This document shows positions 7,624-15,236 of a stretch of DNA of 24,932 nt, piece by piece. This DNA comes from an uncultured Campylobacter sp. (lineage in GTDB: Bacteria; Campylobacterota; Campylobacteria; Campylobacterales; Campylobacteraceae), in contig NZ_CALIBB010000017.1 in the NCBI RefSeq assembly GCF_938045595.1, positions 1 to 24,932 of the forward strand, given 5' to 3'. Within the stretch, counting starts at the first letter, position 1, and each line of letters starts with the position of its first letter. A model generated the notes under the pieces. It saw only the letters and a program-made list of their open reading frames with translations. It was not told the DNA's origin and did no database searches. A program made the translations under genes and the position numbers.

Positions 7624-8937
7624 ATGGAAGTAAAAGCAAAAATGAAAGACGCCGCAAATGCGGTCGCTGCGAGCAAGATCGAAGCAAAGCAGATCGCAGC
7701 CAAAGTAGAAGAGCTAGCCAAAAAGGCCTCCAAGCAGCTAAGAATCGACGGATTTAGACAGGGCAAAGTGCCTACCGCGGTGGTTTTGAAGCGATACGGC
7801 AAGCAGCTTGAGGGCGATGCAAAGCAGGAGCTTCTTAAAAATATGATCGACGAGTCTCTTAAAATTTTAAAGAAAAAACAGGAGGAAATTTTATCCGAGC
7901 CGGTCTTTTCTAAATTTGACGAAAACAAAGGCGACATTGACGTTGAGATCGAAATTTCTTTCAGACCCGAGGTTAGCGTTGAGGGGTACGAGGAGCTGAT
8001 CCCTAAATTTAGCAGTCCGCGCGTTACTCAAAAAGAGATCGACGAGAAAGTGGCGGAATTTTTGCAGATGATCGCGCCGCTTTCTAAAACCAACAAAAAA
8101 ATTCTAGCCAAAGACGATTTTGCAAAATTCGACTTCGAAGGCTTCGTGGACGGCAAGCCATTCGACGGCGGCAAGGCGCAGGATTACGTCCTTCAGATCG
8201 GCTCAAATCAATTTATCCCGGGCTTTGAGGACGGTATGATCGGACTTAGAGTGGGTGAGGAACGCGACGTAGCGGTTAAATTTCCGCAAGATTACGGCGC
8301 GAAAAGCTTAGCCGGCAAGGACGCGATCTTTAAAGTCAAGCTTCACGAAATTCAGGCTAAAAAACCTGCCAAAGAGCTCGGCGAGGAGGAGTTAAAGCAA
8401 GCGCTTCCGGGCGAGAAAGAGCCGAGCAAGGAGAAATTTGAAGCGCGCATCAAAGAGCGCATCAAAAACGATAAGCTTCAAAAGCTTATAAACGAGGATC
8501 TAAAGCCTAAATTTGCCGACGCGCTCGCCGAGAAATTTAACTTCGCGCTTCCAAAAGCGATCGTCGAGCAGGAGATTAATTTGCAGTTTAACAACGCCTG
8601 GAGCGGCTTTTCAAAAGAGCAGATCGAGGAATTTAAAAACAACAAAGACGCCCTGGATAAAAAGCGCGAAGAGTTTAGAAAGGCTGCCGAAAACAGCGTA
8701 AAACTGACATTCCTAATCGACGAGCTAGCCAAAAAGCGCAAGATCGACGTGAGCGATCAGGAGCTCGTCCAAGCGGTCTATATGGAGGCCTACACCTACG
8801 GCGCCGATCCGAAGGAGCATCTAAATAGATACCGCAACAACGGCATGCTGCCGGCCGTTAAAATGGCGCTAATCGAGGAGAAGCTATTTAACGATATTTT
8901 CTCAAAGCAGGGCAAAAAAGAAGAGAAGGGTGAATAG
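7624..8937 (+). CDS. tig: Trigger factor, ribosome-bound chaperone and peptidyl-prolyl isomerase
   Basis: The product is 437 residues, normal for the family. The ribosome-docking signature GFRQGKVP is at residues 43-50. The FKBP-type isomerase domain spans about 155-245 (DFEGFVDGKPFDGGKAQDY, QFIPGFEDGMIGLRVGEER). The C-terminal helical arms are rich in Lys and Glu and form the substrate cradle. It meets nascent chains at the ribosome exit tunnel. AAGGAA precedes the ATG by 5 bases. The stop codon TAG directly abuts the clpP ATG, so tig, clpP, def and probably comM form one operon of nascent-chain folding, processing and proteolysis genes. Confidence 0.97.
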   Translation: MEVKAKMKDAANAVAASKIEAKQIAAKVEELAKKASKQLRIDGFRQGKVPTAVVLKRYGKQLEGDAKQELLKNMIDESLKILKKKQEEILSEPVFSKFDENKGDIDVEIEISFRPEVSVEGYEELIPKFSSPRVTQKEIDEKVAEFLQMIAPLSKTNKKILAKDDFAKFDFEGFVDGKPFDGGKAQDYVLQIGSNQFIPGFEDGMIGLRVGEERDVAVKFPQDYGAKSLAGKDAIFKVKLHEIQAKKPAKELGEEELKQALPGEKEPSKEKFEARIKERIKNDKLQKLINEDLKPKFADALAEKFNFALPKAIVEQEINLQFNNAWSGFSKEQIEEFKNNKDALDKKREEFRKAAENSVKLTFLIDELAKKRKIDVSDQELVQAVYMEAYTYGADPKEHLNRYRNNGMLPAVKMALIEEKLFNDIFSKQGKKEEKGE

Positions 8938-9522
8938 ATGGTGATTCCTTACGTTATAGAGCAGACCGGCCGCGGAGAGCGCAGCTACGACATCTACTCG
9001 AGGCTACTAAAAGACCGTATCGTAATGCTTAGCGGCGAGATCGACGACGCAGTAGCAAGCTCGATCGTCGCGCAGCTTCTGTTTTTGGAAGCGGAGGATC
9101 CCGATAAAGATATCTATCTATACATCAACTCCCCGGGCGGCGTGGTTACGAGCGGATTTAGCATTTATGACACGATGAATTACATCAAACCGGACGTAAG
9201 CACGATCTGTATCGGTCAAGCGGCGTCGATGGGGGCATTTTTGCTAAGCTGCGGCGCAAAAGGCAAACGCTACGCGCTTCCAAACTCGCGCATAATGATC
9301 CATCAGCCCCTAGGCGGCGCGCAGGGCCAGGCTACCGACATCGAAATCCAAGCTAAAGAAATTTTACGAATGAAAGAAATTTTAAATAACATCCTTTCGC
9401 AAAATTCCGGCAAAGATCTCGCGCAGGTCGAAAAGGACACCGATCGCGACTTTTTTATGAGCGCCGAGGATGCAGTGCAATACGGACTGATCGATCAAGT
9501 ACTTCAAAAGAGCTTTAAATAG
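8938..9522 (+). CDS. clpP: ATP-dependent Clp protease proteolytic subunit
   Basis: The 194-residue serine protease subunit has the catalytic triad Ser97 (GQAASMGA), His122 (MIHQPLGG) and Asp171, at the same numbers as mature E. coli ClpP. It forms double heptamer barrels and works with ClpX or ClpA unfoldases in the cytoplasm. There is no long propeptide, as the frame starts MVIPYVIEQT. The gene begins directly after the tig stop (TAGATG) with GAAGGG inside tig as its ribosome binding site, and ends in the same TAGATG arrangement with def. Confidence 0.97.
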   Translation: MVIPYVIEQTGRGERSYDIYSRLLKDRIVMLSGEIDDAVASSIVAQLLFLEAEDPDKDIYLYINSPGGVVTSGFSIYDTMNYIKPDVSTICIGQAASMGAFLLSCGAKGKRYALPNSRIMIHQPLGGAQGQATDIEIQAKEILRMKEILNNILSQNSGKDLAQVEKDTDRDFFMSAEDAVQYGLIDQVLQKSFK

Positions 9523-10041
9523 ATGATCCTGGACGTCCTTACCTATCCGAATAAAAAGCTTTATCAAAGATCGACCGAGGTCGTGAAATTCGACGCGGCG
9601 CTGGGCGAGCTTTTGGATGATATGTATGAGACGATGATCGCAAAAAACGGCATAGGCCTTGCCGCCATCCAGGTAGGCAGGCCCGTGCGTGCTTTGATTA
9701 TAAATTTAGCCAACGAGGAAAAAATCCAAGACAAAAAAGACCTCATCGAGATCATCAATCCGCAAATTTTAAAAAAGGAAGGCGAGGTCGTATTTCAGGA
9801 GGGCTGCCTGTCGGTGCCGGGTTTTTATGAGGACGTAACGCGCGCCGAGTTTATCACGGTGCAGTTTCAAGACCGCGCCGGCAATACCCGCGAAATGGAT
9901 GCTAGCGAGCTGCTAGCCGTCTGTATCCAGCACGAGATGGACCACCTCGACGGACATCTTTTTATCGAGCGCATCGGATACAACAAACGCAAAAAATTTG
10001 ATAAAGAATTCAAAAAAAGCCTAAAAGAAAAATCGAAATGA
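9523..10041 (+). CDS. def: Peptide deformylase
   Basis: This 172-residue metalloenzyme removes the formyl group from the N-terminal Met of new proteins. All three family motifs are present: GIGLAAIQ (43-50), EGCLS with metal ligand Cys95, and QHEMDH with ligands His137 and His141 and catalytic Glu138. It starts directly after the clpP stop and overlaps the next gene by 4 bases (ATGA), indicating coupled translation. Its job at the ribosome exit fits the trigger factor and ClpP neighbours. Confidence 0.97.
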   Translation: MILDVLTYPNKKLYQRSTEVVKFDAALGELLDDMYETMIAKNGIGLAAIQVGRPVRALIINLANEEKIQDKKDLIEIINPQILKKEGEVVFQEGCLSVPGFYEDVTRAEFITVQFQDRAGNTREMDASELLAVCIQHEMDHLDGHLFIERIGYNKRKKFDKEFKKSLKEKSK

Positions 10042-11555
10042 AATCCCTAAAATGCGCTGCCTTCACGGATGCTCTGATCCCCGTAGAGGTCGAGTCGACA
10101 TTCGTGCGGGGGCTGCCGGGATTTAATATCGTCGGTCTTGCGGGCGCTACGATAAAAGAGAGCGAAAGTCGCGTAAAAGCCGCGCTTGTGAGCCTAAATT
10201 TTAAATTTCCCGCATCCAAAATCATCATAAATCTCTCCCCCTCCGACACGCCCAAAAACGGCTCGCACTTCGATCTTGCGATCGCGCTTCTAATCGCGCT
10301 GCAAAAAGAGCGCATCGACGGCGATTTCTTCGTCTTCGGCGAGCTCGGTTTAGACGGCAGTTTAAAGAGCACGGCGAGCCTCTTTTCGATCCTGCTTTTT
10401 TTAAGCACGAAGGTGAAGCGCGCTAAAATTTTAGTGCCGCAAAGCATAGCTCTAAAGGCCTGCACGATCCCAAACTACGACGTTTATGCGGTGGATAGCC
10501 TAAGCGATGCGGTCAGATTTTTTTTAGACGAGGAGTTCGCCGCAAGCAGGCTCATGCGAGAAGTCCATCCGCTTTTTAAAAACGTCGTGGAGATTGACGG
10601 GCAAGCTTACGTCCCTAACCGCGACTTTTCGCTCGATTTCAAAGACGTCAAAGGGCAAAAGCGCGCTAAACGCGCGAGCCTGATCGCCGCATGCGGTATG
10701 CACAATATCCTCTTCGAGGGCAGCCCGGGCTGCGGCAAAAGCATGTGCGCAAAGCGGATAGCCAGGATTCTGCCTCCGCAGAGCCTGGGCGAAGTGCTGC
10801 TCTCGTGCGCCTACGAGTCGTTAAATAACAAAGACGTCGATTTTAGCGCACTGCGCCCCTTCCGCTCGCCGCACCACACCAGCACGCGCAGCTCGATTTT
10901 CGGCGGCGGCAGTAGCGGCGCAAAGATCGGCGAGGTCGCGCTCGCAAACGGCGGCGAACTGTTTTTCGACGAGCTGCCGCACTTCGGCAAGCAAATTTTA
11001 GAAAGCCTGCGCGAGCCGTTAGAAGATAATAGAATTTTGATTTCGCGCGTAAATTCCAAGGTCGAATACCAAACGAAATTTATCTTCGTCGCGGCGCAAA
11101 ACCCCTGCCCGTGCGGAAATCTATTCTCCAAAAACCTCACCTGCACCTGCTCGCTAAACGACATCAGGCGCTACAAAAACACGATCTCTGCGCCGCTACT
11201 CGATCGCATCGACATATACGTCGCGATGGACGAGACCGGTGCGGACGACAGAAGCGACGTTTGCAGCGAGGAGATGGCAGATGCGGTGTTGCGGGCGTTT
11301 CGCGCGCAAAAGGCTCGGGGGCAGAGCGAGCTAAACGCAAAGCTGCGCGACGAGGAAACCGAAAAATTTTGCGTCTGCGAAAGCGCTGCGCGAGAGGTTT
11401 TGCAAACGGCGATCACCCGCTACGATCTTTCGCAGCGCGGCGTGAATAAGACGCTAAAGCTTGCGCGCACGATCGCCGATCTAGCAGGCGCCGAAATCAT
11501 CGCTAAGGCGCATATTTTGGAGGCTCTTAGCTTTCGCATAAGGAACGAAATTTGA
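10038..11555 (+). CDS. comM: YifB/ComM family AAA+ ATPase (Mg-chelatase-like)
   Basis: The 505-residue protein has the N-terminal YifB/ChlI-type domain (GLPGFNIVGLAGATIKESE, then NLSPSD) and a AAA+ module. Walker A is GSPGCGKS (about 228-235), Walker B is GGELFFDEL (about 305-313), and LLDRIDI marks the sensor/arginine region. Cysteines in CPCGN and CTCS (about 357-371) may bind a metal. Relatives (ComM) are hexameric helicases that drive branch migration during natural transformation, and campylobacters are often competent. The 4-base overlap with def and the TTGA overlap with the next gene place it in the middle of an operon. The family is secure; the role in competence is inferred from relatives. 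Confidence 0.9.
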   Translation: MKSLKCAAFTDALIPVEVESTFVRGLPGFNIVGLAGATIKESESRVKAALVSLNFKFPASKIIINLSPSDTPKNGSHFDLAIALLIALQKERIDGDFFVFGELGLDGSLKSTASLFSILLFLSTKVKRAKILVPQSIALKACTIPNYDVYAVDSLSDAVRFFLDEEFAASRLMREVHPLFKNVVEIDGQAYVPNRDFSLDFKDVKGQKRAKRASLIAACGMHNILFEGSPGCGKSMCAKRIARILPPQSLGEVLLSCAYESLNNKDVDFSALRPFRSPHHTSTRSSIFGGGSSGAKIGEVALANGGELFFDELPHFGKQILESLREPLEDNRILISRVNSKVEYQTKFIFVAAQNPCPCGNLFSKNLTCTCSLNDIRRYKNTISAPLLDRIDIYVAMDETGADDRSDVCSEEMADAVLRAFRAQKARGQSELNAKLRDEETEKFCVCESAAREVLQTAITRYDLSQRGVNKTLKLARTIADLAGAEIIAKAHILEALSFRIRNEI

Positions 11556-13204
11556 AAAAAATTTTCTTTAGCACCGCAGAACTCGACGCGCAAGCAAGCG
11601 CGAAATTTGGACTTAGCGAGCAAATTTTAATGGAAAATGCCGCCGGCAGGATCGAGAGCGAGATCAGAAAGCGGCTCAAAAAGGGCTCGCGCGTTTTGGC
11701 GCTTTGCGGCGGCGGGAATAACGGCGCGGACGCGATGGCGGCGCTACGAAAGCTAAGCGGCGATTTTAGCTGTGCGGCGCTTTGCGTGCTGGAAAATAGA
11801 AGCGCGGCGGGCAAATTTCAAGCGGATGCGGCGCAGGCTGCAGGCGTTAAGCTTATCGACATTGCGAGCGCAAAAGACGATTGCGGGCGCGTAGAGGGCG
11901 CGTCTATCAAGGATGCTTGTGCGCACGAAAGTGCAAGCGGCTCCTCCTTAAAGGGTGCCGGCTCTTGTGAGGGCGAGCCTGATAACGAACGCGAAGGCCT
12001 AAACGGCGCAAATATTTCAGGCGGCGACGATAAATTATGCGCGAAATTTACAAGCGCTAAATTTGAAACCGCAAAAGACGGCGGAGATTTCGGCAATCTA
12101 GGCAACGAATGCGGTGAACCGCGCATACTGCACGATGAGATTACAAGCGCAGACTGCATAATCGACGGGATTTTCGGCAGCGGTTTAAACAAAGCCTTAA
12201 GCTCTGAAATTTGTGAAATTTTATCTCTCGCAAACGGCACGAAATCCCTAAAAATCGCCGTAGATATTCCAAGCGGCATTGATAAAAACGGTCGCGTTTT
12301 AGGAGCTACGTTTTGCGCGGATCTGACGATCGCGATGGGCGCGCTGAAGCTCGCGCTGTTTTCGGATGCGGCGAAGGATTACATAGGGCGGATCAAGGTC
12401 GCAAATCTTGGAATTTCGCGCTTAAATTTTGAAGGGCGGAGCGAATATTTTCTGCTTCAAAAAAGCGATCTGAAGCTGCCGCTACGCAGGAAGCAAAACA
12501 CCAACAAGGGCGACTTCGGGCACACCTACGTCGTAAGCGGGCAGATGAGCGGAGCAGCGCAGATGGCGGCTCTGGCGGCTCACGCGATCGGCAGCGGGCT
12601 CGTTAGCGTCGTTAGTGAGGGACCATTAAATCTAAGCCCGATTTTGATGCAAAAAAGCTCATTTGAGCACGCGCGGGTCGTGGTTTGCGGCTGCGGCCTC
12701 GGGGAGCGGAAGATCGATCTTGCCGCGCTGCGGGACAAAAGCTGCGTCATCGACGCCGATCTGTGCTACGAGCGTGAAATTTTAAGCCTGCTAAACGCCA
12801 ATTCAAATTTAATCCTAACGCCCCATCCGAAGGAGTTCTGCTCGCTTTTAAAGATCGCGGGCATCGCAGATCTTAGCGTGAGCGAGCTGCAAGAGCGGCG
12901 CTTCGAGCTTGCGCGGACGTGGAGCGAGAAATTTAGCGGTGTGCTCGTGCTAAAGGGCGCAAACACGCTCATCGCGCAGGCAGGCATCATCTACGTCTGC
13001 GACAAGGGTAGCGCCGTGCTCGCAAAGGGCGGTAGCGGCGACGTGCTAGCAGGGCTCATCGGCGGGCTGCTCGCGCAAAGCTACTCGCCTCTGCAAGCCT
13101 CGATCTGCGGCGTCCTAGCCCACGCACTCGCCGCGCGAGCCTTCGCCAAAAACTCCTACGCGCTAAATCCGCTCGATCTCATCGAGGAGGTAAAATGGTT
13201 GTGA
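11552..13204 (+). CDS. nnr: Bifunctional NAD(P)H-hydrate epimerase / ADP-dependent dehydratase with an inserted low-complexity segment
   Basis: The 550-residue enzyme repairs damaged NAD(P)H hydrates. The N-terminal epimerase (YjeF_N) domain shows LMENAAG and GGGNNGADA (53-61), continuing with DCIIDGIFGSGLNKAL (201-216). The C-terminal ribokinase-like dehydratase shows GDFGHTYVVSG, LTPHPKEF, LKGANTLIA and AKGGSGDVLAG. Translation starts at a TTG that overlaps the comM stop (TTGA), with AAGGA 7 bases upstream. Residues about 107-195 are a hydrophilic segment rich in Gly, Ser, Asp, Glu and Ala with five cysteines, placed where ordinary YjeF_N domains have only a short loop. It stays in frame and the downstream motifs are intact, so the enzyme is probably functional. 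The next gene overlaps its end by 10 bases. Confidence 0.9.
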   Translation: MKKIFFSTAELDAQASAKFGLSEQILMENAAGRIESEIRKRLKKGSRVLALCGGGNNGADAMAALRKLSGDFSCAALCVLENRSAAGKFQADAAQAAGVKLIDIASAKDDCGRVEGASIKDACAHESASGSSLKGAGSCEGEPDNEREGLNGANISGGDDKLCAKFTSAKFETAKDGGDFGNLGNECGEPRILHDEITSADCIIDGIFGSGLNKALSSEICEILSLANGTKSLKIAVDIPSGIDKNGRVLGATFCADLTIAMGALKLALFSDAAKDYIGRIKVANLGISRLNFEGRSEYFLLQKSDLKLPLRRKQNTNKGDFGHTYVVSGQMSGAAQMAALAAHAIGSGLVSVVSEGPLNLSPILMQKSSFEHARVVVCGCGLGERKIDLAALRDKSCVIDADLCYEREILSLLNANSNLILTPHPKEFCSLLKIAGIADLSVSELQERRFELARTWSEKFSGVLVLKGANTLIAQAGIIYVCDKGSAVLAKGGSGDVLAGLIGGLLAQSYSPLQASICGVLAHALAARAFAKNSYALNPLDLIEEVKWL

Positions 13205-13773
13205 AAAAGCTCGCCGTGCTTTTTAGCGGTAGCGGCTCAAATTTGGAGGCGATCTTGCAGAAGCTACACGGCAAGGTTTTTGGCGAAACCAAGATCGAAG
13301 TCGTCCTAACACTAACTAACAAAGCTAACGCCGGCGGCATAGCAAAAGCCGCAAAATTCGGGCTTAAAAGCGTGATCCTAAATCACAAAGAGTTCGCTAG
13401 CCGCGAGGAATTCGACGCCGCGCTCGTGCGCGAGATCGAAAAAAGCGGTGCGGAACTTACGGTGCTTGCCGGCTTTATGCGGATTCTCACGCCCGTTTTT
13501 ACGAGCAGAGTTCGCGCGATAAACCTGCACCCATCGCTGCTGCCGCTTTTTAAGGGCGCGCACGCGATAAAAGAGAGTTTCGAGAGCGATATGAAGGTGG
13601 GCGGCGTGAGCGTGCATTGGGTCAGCGAGGAGCTTGACGGCGGCGCGATCATCGCTCAGCGCGCGTTTGAAAAGAGCGCAGGAATGAGCCTTGAAGCTTA
13701 CGAGACCAAAATCCACGAGATCGAGCATGAGCTATTGCCGCAGGTAATCGTAGAAATTTTGTGCCAAAGCTAA
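13195..13773 (+). CDS. purN: Phosphoribosylglycinamide formyltransferase
   Basis: PurN transfers a formyl group from 10-formyltetrahydrofolate to GAR in purine synthesis. The 192-residue protein has the N-terminal phosphate-binding loop LFSGSGSN and the catalytic residues Asn110 and His112 (INLHPSLLPLFKGAHA) and Asp148 (ELDGGAII), matching Asn106, His108 and Asp144 of E. coli. The ATG at 13195 lies inside the end of the previous gene, with GAGG as ribosome binding site. It is the last gene of the run that begins with tig and is followed by a hairpin terminator. Confidence 0.95.
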   Translation: MVVKKLAVLFSGSGSNLEAILQKLHGKVFGETKIEVVLTLTNKANAGGIAKAAKFGLKSVILNHKEFASREEFDAALVREIEKSGAELTVLAGFMRILTPVFTSRVRAINLHPSLLPLFKGAHAIKESFESDMKVGGVSVHWVSEELDGGAIIAQRAFEKSAGMSLEAYETKIHEIEHELLPQVIVEILCQS

Positions 13774-13779
13774 ATTTTA

Positions 13780-13815
13780 CGCGGAATTTAAAGATCGAAA
13801 TTCCGCGGAATTTTA
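13780..13815 (+). terminator. Terminator hairpin after purN
   Basis: CGCGGAATTT (13780-13789) pairs perfectly with AAATTCCGCG (13798-13807) around AAAGATCG, followed by GAATTTTATAAATTTT. It begins 7 bases after the purN stop. The right arm also lies in a 16-bp perfect palindrome centred on CCGCGG (13798-13813). Confidence 0.6.
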
Positions 13816-13904
13816 TAAATTTTAAAGCTTAGTTCTTTAAATTTTAGGGGCGAACTCTAAGTATTAAATTTTAAAATTTACTAGCTAAATTTAGAAAGAG
13901 AAAG

Positions 13905-14363
13905 ATGACCGCAAACGAACTGGAAAAACTAAGGCTCGGCATCCTGGATGAGGCGGAGCAGCGCAAAGGCACGGCGTTTTCGATAATAGCACTAGCGGTG
14001 CTAGCCTCGGCGCTGTGGCTATTTTTCAATTTTAGAGATCAAGAAGCAGCAGTAGGCCTCTGCTGGATCATAGTGGTATTTAGCTGCGGCAGCATCTCTT
14101 TTAGAGTAGTGAATAAAGATGCAAATATAGTGCGCGTATTTATCTTTTGCACCTTGCTGTGGATGCTTGCCAAAGGCGTAGAAATGTGCGAGAATGATAC
14201 CTTGCGCTTCGTCATCGCACTCGTAACCATCTGCCTTTCTTTGTTTAATATCGCGGATGCCGCGCTGGAGCGGATCAAATATAATAGATCCAAAAAATTC
14301 GTCCGCGCCTTTAAACACCAATATATCGCGCCTTATATCGCAAGCCTTAGGCTACCGCTATGA
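13905..14363 (+). CDS. N-terminal half of a split DUF3137-like membrane protein
   Basis: This 152-residue frame has a charged N terminus and hydrophobic segments at about 24-43, 49-66, 77-92 and 100-117, then a basic stretch ending KKFVRAFKHQYIAPYIASLRLPL. The frame stops at 14361-14363. DUF3137 proteins have an N-terminal membrane region followed by a soluble domain. The soluble domain is encoded in the +1 frame from about 14350 onward, so this is the front half of one gene interrupted by a frame change. A weak purine-rich site (GAAAGAGAAAG) precedes the ATG. It could be a disrupted gene, a sequencing error, or two products from one message by frameshifting. The function of DUF3137 is not known to me. 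Confidence 0.65.
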   Translation: MTANELEKLRLGILDEAEQRKGTAFSIIALAVLASALWLFFNFRDQEAAVGLCWIIVVFSCGSISFRVVNKDANIVRVFIFCTLLWMLAKGVEMCENDTLRFVIALVTICLSLFNIADAALERIKYNRSKKFVRAFKHQYIAPYIASLRLPL

Positions 14364-14946
14364 AATTTCAGGCTCGTTTAGGCCGGCGTATCTACGCGCT
14401 AGCGGTCTATTTGTGGACGGCATAAGCTATTTTGATTGCGAAGATAAAATTTCCGGCGTTTATGACGGAGTATTTTTCAGCTTTGCGGATGTTTGCGTGA
14501 CTCATACTGACGAACGACGTAGCAGCAGGGGGATATTTTTCTACGCAGAATTTAAAAAGCGCGTAAACTCGGTGGCGGTGATCCTGCCTTCGCTCAGCGC
14601 GAGACCAACACTTGGCGGACTTAAGAAGATCGCGATGGACGATAGCGAGTTTAGCTCCGCGTTTAGCGTATATAGCGCCGATGCGGTGTCTGCAATGTAT
14701 GCCCTCACACCCGCCTTTATGCGGCGCTTGCTTCGCTTTAGAAGCGGTGCCGGCGGACCGATCAGTTTAAGCTTTTCTGATAGAAACGTCTATATTTTCA
14801 TCCGCACGGGATACGATAGTTTCGAGCCTAGCGTAGATCGCAGCGTATTTGGCTTTGATCCCGCCGCGTTTATCAAGCACGAGCTTCTATTCTTTCTCTC
14901 CATCGTAAAAAGTCTGAAACTAAACGAAAATATCTGGCAGGATTGA
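14257..14946 (+). CDS. C-terminal half of a split DUF3137-like protein
   Basis: The frame is open from 14257, but only the part from about 14350 (GYRYEISGSFRPAYLRASGLF) looks like protein homologous to DUF3137. The first 30 residues read the +1 frame of the preceding gene. Recognisable features are the YLRASGLF segment, DKISGVYDGVFFSFADV, FFYAEFKKR, AVILPSL, FSVYSADAVSAMYALTPAFMRRLL and SFSDRNVYIFI, the beta-rich pattern I associate with this family. Joining the two halves at 14349 would give a protein of about 350 residues, a plausible full length. There is no good ribosome binding site for independent translation. Best read as the 3' half of a gene starting at 13905. Confidence 0.6.
   Translation: MPRWSGSNIIDPKNSSAPLNTNISRLISQALGYRYEISGSFRPAYLRASGLFVDGISYFDCEDKISGVYDGVFFSFADVCVTHTDERRSSRGIFFYAEFKKRVNSVAVILPSLSARPTLGGLKKIAMDDSEFSSAFSVYSADAVSAMYALTPAFMRRLLRFRSGAGGPISLSFSDRNVYIFIRTGYDSFEPSVDRSVFGFDPAAFIKHELLFFLSIVKSLKLNENIWQD
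14346..14352 (+). other. Frame junction of the DUF3137 gene, CTT-AGG-C heptamer
   Basis: In the frame of the upstream half the codons read AGC CTT AGG CTA and reach a stop four codons after CTT. Skipping the A at 14349 continues as CTT GGC TAC CGC TAT into the downstream half. CTT-AGG-C is the heptamer used for +1 frameshifting by the yeast Ty1 element. No homopolymer is present here, so a typical slippage or read error is less obvious. Whether this is programmed in a bacterium is unproven. Confidence 0.45.
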
Positions 14947-15133
14947 ATTAAAGCTCTGATTTAAGGTATAGATCGCTGCAAAATTTTAGGCTTTCGCTTT
15001 AAATTTACGAGCTACTACGCCGCAACCGCTGCAACAAAATTCTATTTGAAATTTCAAGGGCATTTAAACCATGAAATTTATAAAATTTTTTAGCGATGCA
15101 AATTTTACGACATAGGATTTAGGGCTTTTAGCT

Positions 15134-15162
15134 ATTTTTATCCTAGCATATTGTGATAAAAT
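15134..15162. repeat. 29-bp direct repeat, copy 1, with inverted ends
   Basis: The unit starts with A, then TTTTTATCC, a central TAGCATATTG and TGATAAAAT. The arms TTTTATC and GATAAAA are inverted repeats, so a stem could form. Copy 2 begins 67 bases later and differs only at position 15157/15224 (T to C). Bases just outside the two copies differ, so the ends are sharp. No third copy was found by eye. Confidence 0.75.
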
Positions 15163-15200
15163 AGAAGCAAGCAGCTTACAAAACGCCGCGCGGATTTTAA

Positions 15201-15229
15201 ATTTTTATCCTAGCATATTGTGACAAAAT
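15201..15229. repeat. 29-bp direct repeat, copy 2
   Basis: Identical to copy 1 except C at 15224, which breaks one pair of the terminal stem. It ends 7 bases from the stop codon of the dndE-ftsK gene. The 38 bases between the copies (15163-15200) are unlike the repeat. Possible roles are a transcription terminator pair, a protein-binding site, an island attachment duplication or a minimal CRISPR-like remnant. Confidence 0.75.
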
Positions 15230-15236
15230 CAGCGAT

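Larger units (their letters stand above)
14947..15236. other. Intergenic boundary between core genome and defence island
   Basis: This stretch lies between the convergent ends of the split DUF3137 gene and the dndE-ftsK gene. It is AT-rich and holds no convincing reading frame. Its right part contains two copies of a 29-bp direct repeat, annotated separately. Base composition becomes AT-richer to the right, so the edge of the accessory DNA probably falls here. Confidence 0.5.

Noticed and set aside
11818..12279. 153-codon minus-strand frame opposite the Nnr insert
   Set aside because: I considered whether the insert exists to encode an antisense protein. The translation is Pro/Ser/Leu-rich without motifs or a ribosome binding site, so it is most likely a shadow.
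15134..15229. Calling the two 29-bp repeats a CRISPR array
   Set aside because: Only two copies and one gap are present, the repeat does not resemble Campylobacter CRISPR repeats I know, and its inverted ends also fit a terminator or binding site. Kept as a repeat only.
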